Below are positions 26,012 through 34,743 of a stretch of DNA of 59,442 nucleotides, in pieces. The notes under the pieces are model-generated. The model saw nothing but the letters and a program-made list of their open reading frames with translations. It ran no database searches and had not been told where the DNA came from. A program made the position numbers and the translations under genes. The stretch is from Dehalococcoidia bacterium (GTDB lineage Bacteria > Chloroflexota > Dehalococcoidia > DSTF01 > WHTK01). The first letter of the stretch is position 1, and the number at the start of each line of letters is the position of its first letter. Where the stretch lies: assembly GCA_009377745.1 (NCBI GenBank), contig WHTK01000021.1:1-59442 (forward strand), written 5' to 3'.

Positions 26012-26955
26012 CCCTGCTGATGGAAGCGCCCGCTCGGCACGAGCCCGTCATGCTGCAGGAAGTCCTTGCAGCCCTGGCAGTGCGCCCTGGTGGCCGCTAC
26101 CTCGATTGCACCGTGGATGGTGCCGGCCACGCCGAAGCCATCCTCGATGCCGCCTCGCCCGGTGGCTCCCTCCTCGGCCTCGATGCCGACCCGGAGGCCA
26201 CAGAGATGGCGCGACACCGCCTCGCCCGCTTCGGCGGCGATGTCGATATTGTCAACGCCAACTTCCGTGACATCGATGAGGTCGCCCGCGACCGCGATTT
26301 CGCGCCCGTCAACGGCGTCCTCTTCGACCTCGGCCTCTCGTCGCACCAGCTGGCTGCCGCTGCCCGCGGTTTCAGCTTCCGCCTCGAATCTCCCCTCGAC
26401 ATGCGCTTTGGTCCCGATCAGGAGACGACGGCCTCCTATTGGGTCAACGATGCTACCGAAGAGGAGCTTGCAGACCTCATCTGGCGCTTCGGCGAAGAGC
26501 GCGAAAGCCGCCGCATCGCCCGCGCCATCGTGCGCCGTCGTCCGCTCGTGACGACGACTGATCTAGCCAAAGCCGTCGAGCAGGCCGTGGGCCGGAGGCC
26601 GGGAAGTCAAACCCACCCCGCCACCAAGACGTTCCAGGCCCTCCGCATCGTTGTGAACCAGGAATTAGCCAGCCTGGTTGACGCGTTGCCTAGGGCTCAC
26701 GGTCTGCTCGGCTTTGGATCTCGGCTGGTGGTCATCAGCTACCACTCGCTCGAAGATCGCATCGTCAAGCAATACATCGCCCGCGAATCGCGGGACTGCA
26801 TCTGCCCGCCCGGCCAGCCGGTCTGCACCTGCGGCCACAAGGCAAGCCTCAAGCCGGTCACCCGCGGCGTCCTCATGCCTTCCGAGGCCGAGGTCGCCGC
26901 CAACCCGCGCAGCCGCAGCGCCAAGCTGCGCGCCGCCGAGCGCATCGCCAGTTAG
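26008..26955 (+). CDS. rsmH: 16S rRNA (cytosine-1402-N4)-methyltransferase
   Basis: 315 residues. The SAM site is YLDCTVDGAGHAEAIL, followed by GLDADPEAT, GVLFDLGLSSHQL, SPLDMRFGPDQ, HPATKTFQALRIVVNQEL and the C-terminal YHSLEDRIVKQYI and VTRGVLMPSEAEVAANPRSR. These are all diagnostic of RsmH (MraW). It methylates C1402 of 16S rRNA in the P site. The ATG at 26008 overlaps the mraZ stop. An open stretch upstream lies inside mraZ and is ignored. Confidence 0.96.
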   Translation: MTLLMEAPARHEPVMLQEVLAALAVRPGGRYLDCTVDGAGHAEAILDAASPGGSLLGLDADPEATEMARHRLARFGGDVDIVNANFRDIDEVARDRDFAPVNGVLFDLGLSSHQLAAAARGFSFRLESPLDMRFGPDQETTASYWVNDATEEELADLIWRFGEERESRRIARAIVRRRPLVTTTDLAKAVEQAVGRRPGSQTHPATKTFQALRIVVNQELASLVDALPRAHGLLGFGSRLVVISYHSLEDRIVKQYIARESRDCICPPGQPVCTCGHKASLKPVTRGVLMPSEAEVAANPRSRSAKLRAAERIAS

Positions 26956-26972
26956 GTGGAGGCCTCAGCCGC

Positions 26973-27404
26973 ATGGCCACCCTCGATCGGCTCGCTCCCC
27001 CTGCTTCCCCGCCCGTAGCACAGGCCTGGAACCCCCGCCGCGCGATAGTCGCAGCCCTCTTTGCGGCCGTGACTATCGCGCTGCTCCAGGTCGTGCAGTC
27101 CAGCAGCTTCGCCCACACCGGCCAGAAGCTGCAGGACATCGAAGCCGAGCGCACCCGCCTCTCGGCGGAAATCCACCAGCTCGAGGCCGAGGTTGCCGCG
27201 CTTTCGTCCCTTGACCGTACTGAGCGCGCCGCGCGCGACCGCCTCGGCATGGTCCCCGCTGTCAGGTTGGAATACGTCTCCGTCGGCGTTGAGGCCCCCG
27301 CCGGCGCCCTCCTGCCGCGGCCCCTGATCATTGCCTCCCCGGGTGCCCAGCGGCAGCCCCTGCCCTGGTGGCAGACGTTGCTGCAGAGCCTCCCCTTCCG
27401 TTAA
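26973..27404 (+). CDS. ftsL: FtsL-like cell division protein
   Basis: 143 residues: a short cytoplasmic N-terminus, one membrane helix (about 24-45), and a coiled-coil (TGQKLQDIEAERTRLSAEIH, QLEAEVAALSSLDRTERAAR), then the DivIC/FtsL end motif RDRLGMVPA. The last 45 residues are Pro-rich and not conserved. FtsL links FtsQ and FtsW-FtsI in the divisome. Sequence conservation in this family is low; position between rsmH and ftsI makes the call. Confidence 0.85.
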   Translation: MATLDRLAPPASPPVAQAWNPRRAIVAALFAAVTIALLQVVQSSSFAHTGQKLQDIEAERTRLSAEIHQLEAEVAALSSLDRTERAARDRLGMVPAVRLEYVSVGVEAPAGALLPRPLIIASPGAQRQPLPWWQTLLQSLPFR

Positions 27405-27476
27405 TCCAGATGCGGCACGGCTTCCTGCCATCGGCCTCCTATCGATCCAACCCCCTTCAATGGAGGTGTGGCTAAC

Positions 27477-29207
27477 ATGGGCCACGGCCGCTTCACCTGG
27501 CGTGTCGCCCTCCTGGCGCTGGTCCTCGTCGTCTCGACCGGCGGTATCGTCGGCCGCCTCGTCTATGTCCAGATCCTCCACCACCAGCACTACTGGCTCG
27601 AAGCCCAGGCTGAGCATCTCGATAAGCGCCTCGTCCATTCGACCCGCGGCGCCATTCTCGACCGTAACGGCTTCCCCCTGGCTACCTCGGTCGACGTCTT
27701 CGATGTCTACATCGACCGCCGGGCCTGGCGTGACGACCCCCTCCTCGCCCGTGAGGTTGCCTTCGAGCTTGCCCCCTTGATCAACGACCAGCCGGAGCCC
27801 CTCTTCACCCGCCTCCTCAACGAATCCGGCGGCCCCGTGGAGCTGATTGCCTCCAGCGTCGATTTCAGCGCCGGCCAGAGCATCGAGAGCCTGCGTCTGG
27901 CCGGCGTCGTTGTCGCCGGCGGCACCAAACGCTACTACCCGGAGGGTGACGTGGCCTCCAACCTCCTCGGCTTCCTCGGCCGTGATCACGTCGGCTTGGC
28001 CGGCGTTGAAGCCGACTACGACGACGTCCTCGGCGGCACTCCGGGCGCCATCTACTTCGAGCGCGACGGCGGCGGCCGCCCCATCGCCTTCGGACGCAGC
28101 CGTATCGAGCCCGGCCGCCCCGGCGCTGACATCCGTCTCACCATCGACCGTTACATCCAGCGCCTCATTGAGACGGAGCTTGACTTCCAGATCAGGGACC
28201 ACCAGGCCAGCGGCGGCACGATCATGGTCATGGACCCGACGACCGGCGCCATCCTTGCGATGGCCAGCCGCCCCAGCTTCCGCCTCTCCAACCTCTCGCT
28301 CGATAACCCGGACCTCAACCTCTACCGCAACCGCGCCGTCACCGACCTTTACGAGCCCGGCTCCGTACTCAAGACCATGACCATGGCAACCGCACTCGAT
28401 CTTGAGCTGGTCAACCCCAACACGACTTACTACGATTCCGGCACGGTCGAGAAGGGTGGTTACACCTTCAAGAACTGGGACTTCAGCGCCCACGGCACTC
28501 AGACCATGACCCAGCTGCTCCAGAAGAGCCTCAACACCGGCGCCATCTGGCTCAGCGACCAGATCGGCGCCACCCGCCTCTATGAGTCGATCCATCGCTT
28601 CGGCTTCGGCGAGTCGACCCACTCTGGCCTCGGCGGTGAAGCTGAAGGCCTCATGCGCACCAATAAAGACTCCGGCTGGTACCCGTCCGACCTCGCCACC
28701 AACAGCTACGGCCAGGGCATCGCCGCGACGCCGCTGCAGGTAATCACCGCCTTCTCCTCCGTGATCAACGGCGGCAACCTCATGCGACCCTACATCGTTG
28801 AGGAGATCGATGGCCCGGACAGCAAGCGCATCTTCGAGCCTGTAATCGTCCGCCGCGCTATCTCCGAGAAGACCTCAGCCACCATGGTTAAGATGCTCAA
28901 CGACGTCGTCGATGGTGTCCCCGCGCATCGAGCCCAGGTGAAGGGCTATCATGTGGGCGGTAAGACCGGCACAACCCTGGTATCCATTCCGACGGGTTAC
29001 GCGCTGGACTCGACCCTTGCCACCTTCGTCGGGTTCGCCCCCGCCGAAGACCCCGCCTTCGTCATGCTCGTGAAGATCGACCAGCCTCAGGATGACCCTC
29101 TGGGCGGCATCGTCGCCGCCCCTGTCTTCGGCCGCCTCGCGCCGCAGATTCTCTCCTATCTCAATGTCCGGCCTTACGACCAGCCGCTCGTCCGCTCCGG
29201 CCAGTAG
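27477..29207 (+). CDS. ftsI: Peptidoglycan D,D-transpeptidase FtsI (class B PBP)
   Basis: 576 residues. One membrane helix (about 8-30) precedes the PBP dimerisation domain (HSTRGAILDRNGFPLATSVD, FLGRDHVGLAGVEADYDDVL) and the transpeptidase domain. There SxxK is in EPGSVLKTMTMATAL, SxN in QKSLNTGAIWL and KTG in HVGGKTGTT. It crosslinks septal peptidoglycan together with FtsW. An ATG at 27477 with GGAGG 10 bases upstream is preferred over a GTG at 27468, which is almost on top of that site. No repeat insertion is present. Confidence 0.95.
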   Translation: MGHGRFTWRVALLALVLVVSTGGIVGRLVYVQILHHQHYWLEAQAEHLDKRLVHSTRGAILDRNGFPLATSVDVFDVYIDRRAWRDDPLLAREVAFELAPLINDQPEPLFTRLLNESGGPVELIASSVDFSAGQSIESLRLAGVVVAGGTKRYYPEGDVASNLLGFLGRDHVGLAGVEADYDDVLGGTPGAIYFERDGGGRPIAFGRSRIEPGRPGADIRLTIDRYIQRLIETELDFQIRDHQASGGTIMVMDPTTGAILAMASRPSFRLSNLSLDNPDLNLYRNRAVTDLYEPGSVLKTMTMATALDLELVNPNTTYYDSGTVEKGGYTFKNWDFSAHGTQTMTQLLQKSLNTGAIWLSDQIGATRLYESIHRFGFGESTHSGLGGEAEGLMRTNKDSGWYPSDLATNSYGQGIAATPLQVITAFSSVINGGNLMRPYIVEEIDGPDSKRIFEPVIVRRAISEKTSATMVKMLNDVVDGVPAHRAQVKGYHVGGKTGTTLVSIPTGYALDSTLATFVGFAPAEDPAFVMLVKIDQPQDDPLGGIVAAPVFGRLAPQILSYLNVRPYDQPLVRSGQ

Positions 29208-29464
29208 GTGATTGCAATGCCGCTTGCACGCGCAAGCCTCATTCCGCGCATATACCGTTTCGCAACTCTCTCGCCTAATCGAAGCGTAAACATGTCCAGC
29301 CAATCGACGCGCGCAGAACATCCCGATGCCCCGTGCTCCCAGGCTGGCGTACTGCAAGCGTCCTGTTTCCTCGGCCCTCGACGTGAGTACAACGCCCCGA
29401 TGCCCCAGCCTTCCAGGCTGGGGCGTTGTAGCGGCCAGCTTGCTCTCCGCTGTGGGAATCGCTA
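29208..29464. repeat. R3-type hairpins in the gap where murE usually lies
   Basis: No gene. An R3 hairpin is at 29398-29424 (GATGCCCCAGCCTTCCAGGC and complement), with a partial copy around 29328-29347 (ATGCCCCGTGCTCCCAGGCT). The first part (29208-29300) is less GC-rich than the flanking genes. In most dcw clusters murE lies between ftsI and murF. Confidence 0.75.
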
Positions 29465-30832
29465 GTGGCCACCTTCTCCATAGACGACATCCGTGACGCG
29501 CTCGGCGCTTCCCTCCTCGGCGAGAGCCCCGGCCTCGCCGAGTCCTTCAGCGCCGTCGTCAACGATTCGCGCGTCGCCGAGCCCGGTCAGCTCTTCGTAG
29601 CCCTCGCCACCGATGCCCGCGACGGTCACGACTTCATCCCCGATGCCGTCAGCCGCGGCATCGCCGGCGTCCTCACTCAGCGCCAGGATATCCTCCTGCC
29701 CGAGGGCGTCTGGGCCTTCCTCGTCGCTGACACCGCCTTCGCTCTCGGTGAGCTGGCGCGTCACTGGCGTCTTCGTCAGCGTGTCCGCAGCATCGCCATC
29801 ACCGGCAACGTCGGCAAGACCACCACCAAGGAGCTGACCGCCGCCCTCCTCTCGCAGCGCTTTGCCGTCCACAAGAGCCCTTCTAACTTCAACGACAACA
29901 TCGGTGTCGCCATGAGCGTACTCGGCCTAACCGAAGCGCATGAGGTCGGCGTCTTCGAGGCCGGCATGGACCACCTCGGCGAGATCCGCCGCTCCTGCCA
30001 GATCGCCCTGCCCCAGATCGCCGCCGTCCTCAATGTTGGGCCCACCCACCTGGAGCGCCTCGGCAGCCTGGATGCCGTCGCTCAGGCTAAAGCCGAGGCC
30101 ATCGAAGCCCTGCCGGACGATGGCGCCGCCGTCCTCAACGCCGACGACCCCTACGTCGCCGCCATGGCTGAGAAGACCCGCGCCCGAGTCCTCACCTTCG
30201 GCCTCAACCCCGGCGCCACCATCCGCGCCACCGATGTGCGTACTCGCGGCCTCAGCGGCGCCGACTTCCAGGTCAGCCTCGGTGGCCGCGGCGTCCAGGC
30301 CCATAGCCCGCTCCCCGGCGATCGCCTCATTGCCAACGCTCTCGCTGCCATCACCATCGCCGTCGCCTTCGGCCTCAGCATCGAGGAGGCGGCCCACGCC
30401 CTCTCCCGGGCCGAAGTGCCGCTGCGGCTTCAGGCCCGCGCCGGCGTCAACGGCGCCACCCTCCTGGACGACTCCTACAACGCCAGCCCCGCCTCCGTCC
30501 TCGCCGCCCTCGGCGTCCTGTCCGAGATGCCCGGCCGCCGGCTTGCCCTCCTCGGCGACATGCTGGAGCTCGGCAGCGCCGAAGCCGAGGGCCACCGCGC
30601 CGTCGGCGAGCGCGCCGCCCAGGTCGTAGATGCCCTCTTCACCGTCGGGCCGCGTGGCGTCCAGATCGCCGTCGCCGCTAAAGCCGCCGGCGCCGCCCGC
30701 GTCCGCCACTTCGATTCCAAAGACGAAGCCGCCGCCGAGCTCCAGCGCCTGCTGGCGCCCGGCGATATCCTGCTCGTCAAAGCCTCCCACGGCCTCGCGC
30801 TCAGCGACGTAGTCAAGGAGCTCGTAACTTGA
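29465..30832 (+). CDS. murF: UDP-N-acetylmuramoyl-tripeptide--D-alanyl-D-alanine ligase
   Basis: 455 residues. The Mur ligase N-domain (VNDSRVAEPGQLFVAL) is followed by the P-loop ITGNVGKTTTKELTAALL, the central domain (SPSNFNDNIGVAMSVLGL, EAGMDHLGEIRR, VGPTHLERLGS) and the C-domain (LLDDSYNASPASVLAALGVL, LALLGDMLELG, VKASHGLALSDVV). These match MurF rather than MurE: the GNVGKT P-loop and the N-[AS]-x-P segment. It adds D-Ala-D-Ala to the muramyl tripeptide. The start is a GTG at 29465 with little ribosome-binding-site support. Confidence 0.93.
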   Translation: MATFSIDDIRDALGASLLGESPGLAESFSAVVNDSRVAEPGQLFVALATDARDGHDFIPDAVSRGIAGVLTQRQDILLPEGVWAFLVADTAFALGELARHWRLRQRVRSIAITGNVGKTTTKELTAALLSQRFAVHKSPSNFNDNIGVAMSVLGLTEAHEVGVFEAGMDHLGEIRRSCQIALPQIAAVLNVGPTHLERLGSLDAVAQAKAEAIEALPDDGAAVLNADDPYVAAMAEKTRARVLTFGLNPGATIRATDVRTRGLSGADFQVSLGGRGVQAHSPLPGDRLIANALAAITIAVAFGLSIEEAAHALSRAEVPLRLQARAGVNGATLLDDSYNASPASVLAALGVLSEMPGRRLALLGDMLELGSAEAEGHRAVGERAAQVVDALFTVGPRGVQIAVAAKAAGAARVRHFDSKDEAAAELQRLLAPGDILLVKASHGLALSDVVKELVT

Positions 30833-30842
30833 GTCCGTCCCG

Positions 30843-30876
30843 CGGCTTGTTACCTGTTACCTGTTACTTGTTACTC
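30843..30876. repeat. R6 heptamer array between murF and mraY
   Basis: Four units of the type TTGTTACC/TGTTACC/TGTTACT follow one another and end in CTCGG just before the mraY ATG, replacing a normal Shine-Dalgarno region. The same array occurs at 38937, 39348 and 46499. Confidence 0.85.
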
Positions 30877-30878
30877 GG

Positions 30879-31850
30879 ATGAGCGATGCTCTGTATTCCG
30901 CCCTTCTCGCCATGCTAGTGACCTTCGCCGTTGGCCATCCCCTGCTCGCGGAGCTGCGACGCCGCAAGCTGGGCAAGTCCGCCGACCTGGACGCGCCGGA
31001 AGTCTACGCCGATAAGGCAGGCACTCCCACCATGGGCGGCCTCATGTTCCTCGCCGGCATCCTCGCGGCGTCGATCCCCTTCGCTGTGACGCGCGACTCC
31101 GACATCCTGCTGCCCCTCGTCGCTATGCTGGCCGCCGTCGCCCCCGCCCTCTTTGACGACATCCAGACCCTCATCGGCTCCGGCAAGCTCAGCGGCCACG
31201 AGACCTGGTTCTGGTTGGTCAAGTGGGGTGTCCAGCTTGCCATCGGCGTCGGCGTCGCGGCGGTCCTCTACTTCCACCTCGATATCGACACCGCGCTCGT
31301 GCCCCACTTCGGCGCCTACAGCCTCGGCGTCCTCTACCTGCCGCTCGTCGTCCTCATCTTCATAGCCGGTACCAGCGGCATGGTCATCACCGACGGCATG
31401 GACGGCCTCATGGCCGGGGTCAGCGCCTTAGCCTACGCGGCTTACGGGGTCATTGCCCTCTCGCAGGGCCAGGAGGCGCTCGGCGCTTTCGCCTTCAGCG
31501 TCGTCGGCGCCACCGCCGCCTTCCTCTGGTTCAACGCCCATCCGGCCCAGGTCTTCATGGGTGAGGCCGGCTCTCAGCCCCTCGCGGTCGGCCTCGTCGT
31601 GCTCGCGTTCATGACCGGCTGGTGGCTGCTGCTGCCCATCATCGGCCTCGTCTTCGTCGCCGAAGGCCTGTCCGACGTCATCCAGATCGCCTACTTCAAG
31701 GCCAGCCACGGCAAGCGTTTCTTCCGCATGGCGCCGATTCATTACCACTTCCAGCTCGGCGGCTGGGCTGAAACCCAGGTCGTGACGCGCTTCTGGCTGA
31801 TAGGGTTCTTCGCCGGACTGGCGGGGATAGCTCTAGCTTTGATAAATTAG
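30879..31850 (+). CDS. mraY: MraY-like phospho-MurNAc-pentapeptide transferase with altered active-site motifs
   Basis: 323 residues and about ten membrane helices, in the mraY position. KAGTPTMGGLMF and the C-terminal FRMAPIHYHFQLGGWAETQV identify the MraY family, which makes lipid I from UDP-MurNAc-pentapeptide and undecaprenyl phosphate. Several signature residues differ. The DDxxK motif reads DDIQT (93-97), losing Lys. The N-A-V-N-x-TDG loop is TSGMVITDGMDGL, lacking both Asn. MGDxGS is MGEAGS (D to E). HHHFE is HYHFQ. Either this lineage uses a diverged MraY or the enzyme has changed substrate. No other candidate is in the cluster. An R6 array precedes the ATG and there is no clear ribosome binding site. 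Confidence 0.8.
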   Translation: MSDALYSALLAMLVTFAVGHPLLAELRRRKLGKSADLDAPEVYADKAGTPTMGGLMFLAGILAASIPFAVTRDSDILLPLVAMLAAVAPALFDDIQTLIGSGKLSGHETWFWLVKWGVQLAIGVGVAAVLYFHLDIDTALVPHFGAYSLGVLYLPLVVLIFIAGTSGMVITDGMDGLMAGVSALAYAAYGVIALSQGQEALGAFAFSVVGATAAFLWFNAHPAQVFMGEAGSQPLAVGLVVLAFMTGWWLLLPIIGLVFVAEGLSDVIQIAYFKASHGKRFFRMAPIHYHFQLGGWAETQVVTRFWLIGFFAGLAGIALALIN

Positions 31851-31859
31851 TAAGATGCT

Positions 31860-33524
31860 ATGACACTTAATCAAGATTGGCAGGGTAAGCGCATCACCGT
31901 CATCGGTCTCGGCATCGAAGGCGAAGACCTCGCCCGCTACTTCGCGACCCACGGCGCTTCCGTCACTGTCAGTGACATGAAGCCTCGCGCCGCCCTCGCC
32001 GCCCGCGCTGAGGCCCTCGAAGCCCTCGGCGTGACCCTCCATCTCGGCGCCAACGACCCCGCCTACGTAGCTAACGCCGACATCGTCTGCGTCTCCCAGA
32101 GCGTGCCCCTCACCAACCCCCTCGTCATCGAAGCCCGGCGGCGTGGCGTCCCGGTCGAGTCCATGACCAGCCTCTTCCTGGAGATGTACCCCGGCCCGAT
32201 CCTTGGCATCACCGGCAGCAGCGGCAAAACGACCACCACCTCCCTGGTCGATGCCATCTTCACCGCCGCCAACCGCGGCCACGTCTTCGGCGGCAACGTC
32301 GGCATCGGCGCGCTATCCCTCCTCGATGCTGTCCAGGGTCCGCAGCGCACCGAGCAGAAATCCATGCCCGGGGGTTCAGCCACGGGTATAGTCCCCGAGG
32401 CAAATGACATCTCTGAGCCCCGGCCCATGCCCAGGCCTTCAGGCCGGGGTGCTGCCCCCCAAAACGCTGCCCGCGGTGTGGGGGCCGGGGAGGAGGTGGG
32501 GAGGACACCGCTTTCAGATCAATCCCGAGATTCTGAACCCCCCTGGGCCGTCCTCGAAATCAGCCACACCCAGCTTGTCCTCACGAAGCGCAGCCCTAAT
32601 GTCGCTGCTCTCCTCAACGTCACGCCCAACCACCTCGACCAGTTCTCCTGGGACGAGTACGTCGACCTCAAGCGCAAGATTTACTCGCTTCAGTCCCAGG
32701 AAGATGCCGCCGTCTTCAATGCCGATGACCCCGTCTCGCGTGACCTCCGCCCCGAGGCGCGAGGCCGCGTCTTCCTCTTCAGCGTCGAGGGCGATCACGA
32801 TACCGATGGCGCTTTCCTGCGCGACGGCACGATCTTCTGGCGCCGGGACGGCCGCACCGAGCCCGTCTTGCCCGCCGCCGAAGTGCCCCTGCGCGGCTTC
32901 CACAACGTTGCCAACGCCACCGCGGCCACCGCCATCGCCGCCGCCTGCAACATCGCCCCCGAGGCTGTCGCCGCCGCCATCCGCGCTTTCCGCGCCCCGC
33001 CTCACCGCCTCGAGTTCGTCGCCCGCGTCCGCGACGTGGACTACTACAACGACAGCATCGCCACCGCGCCGGAGCGCACCCTCGCCGCCCTGCGCTCCTT
33101 CGATCAGCCCATCGTCCTGCTCCTCGGTGGCCGTGACAAGAAGCTCCCCCTCGAAGACCTCGTGGCCGAAGCCAAGCGCCGCTGCCGCGCCATCATCTGC
33201 TTCGGCGAGTCCGGCGCCCTCTTCGCCGCCGCCTGCCAGGACGGCGGCATCCCCATCGAAAGCGTCGCTACCCTGGCTCAAGCCGTCGAGGCGGCTGCTA
33301 GACGCGCTCAGCCCGGCGATATCGTCCTCCTCTCGCCCGCCTGCACCAGCTTCGACGCCTACGCCAACTTCGAGCAGCGCGGTACCGATTTCCGTCGCCT
33401 CGTCGGCTTACTCGGTTCGGGTGCCGGAGTTAGTGGTGTGAGGGATGCCGGGGCGCAGGGGAGGACACCACCAATCTCCCCCTCTCCGCCTGTGGAGAGG
33501 GGCACCGGGGGAGAGGCGGTATGA
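31860..33524 (+). CDS. murD: UDP-N-acetylmuramoylalanine--D-glutamate ligase with two repeat-coded segments
   Basis: 554 residues against about 440-460 usually. MurD adds D-Glu to UDP-MurNAc-L-Ala. Motifs: VIGLGIEGEDLARYFA, P-loop GITGSSGKTTTTSLVDAIF, VAALLNVTPNHLDQFSWDEY, YYNDSIATAPERTLAALRSF and VLLLGGRDKKLPLEDL. The NDSIAT form (Ile for the usual Lys) is a variant I associate with Chloroflexota MurD. Residues about 160-229 (32338-32545) are an in-frame insertion of R3 hairpins plus an R9 element, in a loop before WAVLEISHTQL. The C-terminal about 36 residues (33415-33521) are R9 plus R4. The stop overlaps the ftsW ATG (ATGA). Confidence 0.93.
   Translation: MTLNQDWQGKRITVIGLGIEGEDLARYFATHGASVTVSDMKPRAALAARAEALEALGVTLHLGANDPAYVANADIVCVSQSVPLTNPLVIEARRRGVPVESMTSLFLEMYPGPILGITGSSGKTTTTSLVDAIFTAANRGHVFGGNVGIGALSLLDAVQGPQRTEQKSMPGGSATGIVPEANDISEPRPMPRPSGRGAAPQNAARGVGAGEEVGRTPLSDQSRDSEPPWAVLEISHTQLVLTKRSPNVAALLNVTPNHLDQFSWDEYVDLKRKIYSLQSQEDAAVFNADDPVSRDLRPEARGRVFLFSVEGDHDTDGAFLRDGTIFWRRDGRTEPVLPAAEVPLRGFHNVANATAATAIAAACNIAPEAVAAAIRAFRAPPHRLEFVARVRDVDYYNDSIATAPERTLAALRSFDQPIVLLLGGRDKKLPLEDLVAEAKRRCRAIICFGESGALFAAACQDGGIPIESVATLAQAVEAAARRAQPGDIVLLSPACTSFDAYANFEQRGTDFRRLVGLLGSGAGVSGVRDAGAQGRTPPISPSPPVERGTGGEAV
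32338..32545 (+). repeat. In-frame insertion in murD: two R3 hairpins and an R9 element
   Basis: R3 copies are at about 32364-32402 (ATGCCCGGGGGTTCAGCCAC) and 32427-32450 (ATGCCCAGGCCTTCAGGCCG). R9 is at 32473-32511, with arms GCGGTGT and ACACCGC around a G-rich core, followed by the conserved trailer TTTCAGATCAATCC. The same trailer follows the R9 copy in nrdJ at 51738. The frame is preserved throughout. Confidence 0.9.
33433..33520 (+). repeat. R9 plus R4 forming the murD C-terminus and the ftsW ribosome binding site
   Basis: R9 arms GTGGTGT (33433-33439) and ACACCAC (33465-33471) are fully complementary. R4 follows (CCCCTCTCCGCCTGTGGAGA, 33478-33497) and its tail GGGGGAGAGGCGGT ends directly at the ftsW ATG (33521), supplying a strong Shine-Dalgarno sequence. 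Confidence 0.85.
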
Positions 33525-34741
33525 CCAACGCCCATCAGACCTCCCGCCTGCGACCCGGACGGCCCGACTACGCAATCCTCGCCACGACCCTGGCGCTCGT
33601 GGTTATCGGGCTGATCTTTGTCTACAGCGCCAGCTTCGCTATCGCCCTGGACGCCTTCGACGACGCCAATTACTTCCTCATTCGCCAGATGGCCTCGGCG
33701 CTCATCGGCCTCGCCGTCATGTTCTTCCTCATGCGCATCGATTACCGGCTGCTGCGGCTCGCCAGCCCGGCGCTCATGCTCTTCGCGGTCCTCAGTCTCG
33801 CTGCCGTCCTCTTCGTCGGCAACGACGCCTACGGCGCCCGCCGCTGGATCAGCATGGGCCCGCTGCCGCCCTTCCAGCCCAGCGAGTTCGCCAAGCTCGC
33901 TCTCATCATTTATATAGCGGCCTGGCTCGCCTCCCGCGGCCGCGATGTCCAGAGCTTCGCGCTCGGCTTCGCGCCCTTTATCTTCCTCGTCGGTGTCGTC
34001 GCCGCCCTCATCCTCATGGAACCGGATACCGGCACCGCCTCGATCGTCGTCATGACCACGGCAGCGCTCTTCTTCATCGCCGGCGCCTCCCTTACTCACC
34101 TTTTCGCCCTCGTTGGCATCGCTGCCGTGACCTTCGGCATGCTGATCCTCGGCGGCGGCTATCGGTCGGACCGCATCTTTGCCTTCATCCGCGCCGAAGA
34201 CGACCCGGCCGGCGTCGGCTTCCACACCTTGCAGCTCCTGATTGCGCTCGGCAGCGGCGGCATCGAAGGCCTCGGCCTTGGCGTCAGCCGTCAGAAGTTC
34301 TTCTACATCCCGGGCGCCCACACCGACGGCGTCTTCGCCATCATCGGTGAGGAGACCGGCTTCATCGGCGCCATCGTCGTCATCGGCCTCTTCGCCTACC
34401 TCGTTTACCGGGGCTTCCGCGTCGCCATGAACTCCCGTGACGACTTCGGCTGCTACCTCGCCATCGGCATCGTCTCCTGGATCGCCTTCCAGGGCCTTAT
34501 CAACGTCGGCGGCATCACCCGCTCCATACCCCTCACCGGCATCCCTCTACCTTTCGTAAGCTATGGAGGCACCTCGCTGGTGATGCTCATGGCCGCGATT
34601 GGTATCCTGCTCAACGTCTCGCGCTACGGCAAAGACCGTTCCTTCGCCGAACGGCCTCAGGCTCAGCGCGTCGCCCCCAAACCAACGCGCCGCTCCAACC
34701 CCACCCGGCAAGGCGAATCCCCCGCCCGAGGCCCTGCATGA
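33521..34741 (+). CDS. ftsW: Septal peptidoglycan polymerase FtsW (SEDS family)
   Basis: 406 residues with about ten membrane helices. SEDS motifs: GARRWISMGPLPPFQPSEFA, LILMEPDTGTASIVVMTTAA, QKFFYIPGAHTDGVFAIIGE with E-E-T-G, and GIPLPFVSYGGTSLVMLMAA. The Asp of the large extracellular loop region and the PFVSYGG segment are intact, so it should polymerise lipid II at the septum with FtsI. The C-terminal 45 residues are basic and Pro-rich. Its ATG overlaps the murD stop, and the ribosome binding site is the tail of an R4 repeat. Confidence 0.95.
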   Translation: MTNAHQTSRLRPGRPDYAILATTLALVVIGLIFVYSASFAIALDAFDDANYFLIRQMASALIGLAVMFFLMRIDYRLLRLASPALMLFAVLSLAAVLFVGNDAYGARRWISMGPLPPFQPSEFAKLALIIYIAAWLASRGRDVQSFALGFAPFIFLVGVVAALILMEPDTGTASIVVMTTAALFFIAGASLTHLFALVGIAAVTFGMLILGGGYRSDRIFAFIRAEDDPAGVGFHTLQLLIALGSGGIEGLGLGVSRQKFFYIPGAHTDGVFAIIGEETGFIGAIVVIGLFAYLVYRGFRVAMNSRDDFGCYLAIGIVSWIAFQGLINVGGITRSIPLTGIPLPFVSYGGTSLVMLMAAIGILLNVSRYGKDRSFAERPQAQRVAPKPTRRSNPTRQGESPARGPA

Positions 34742-34743
34742 CG

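Noticed and set aside
26952..28622. Long minus-strand open frame (556 codons) opposite ftsL-ftsI
   Set aside because: Antisense shadow caused by C-rich third codon positions; its translation is Gly/Asp/Val-rich low complexity and the plus-strand genes have full family motifs.
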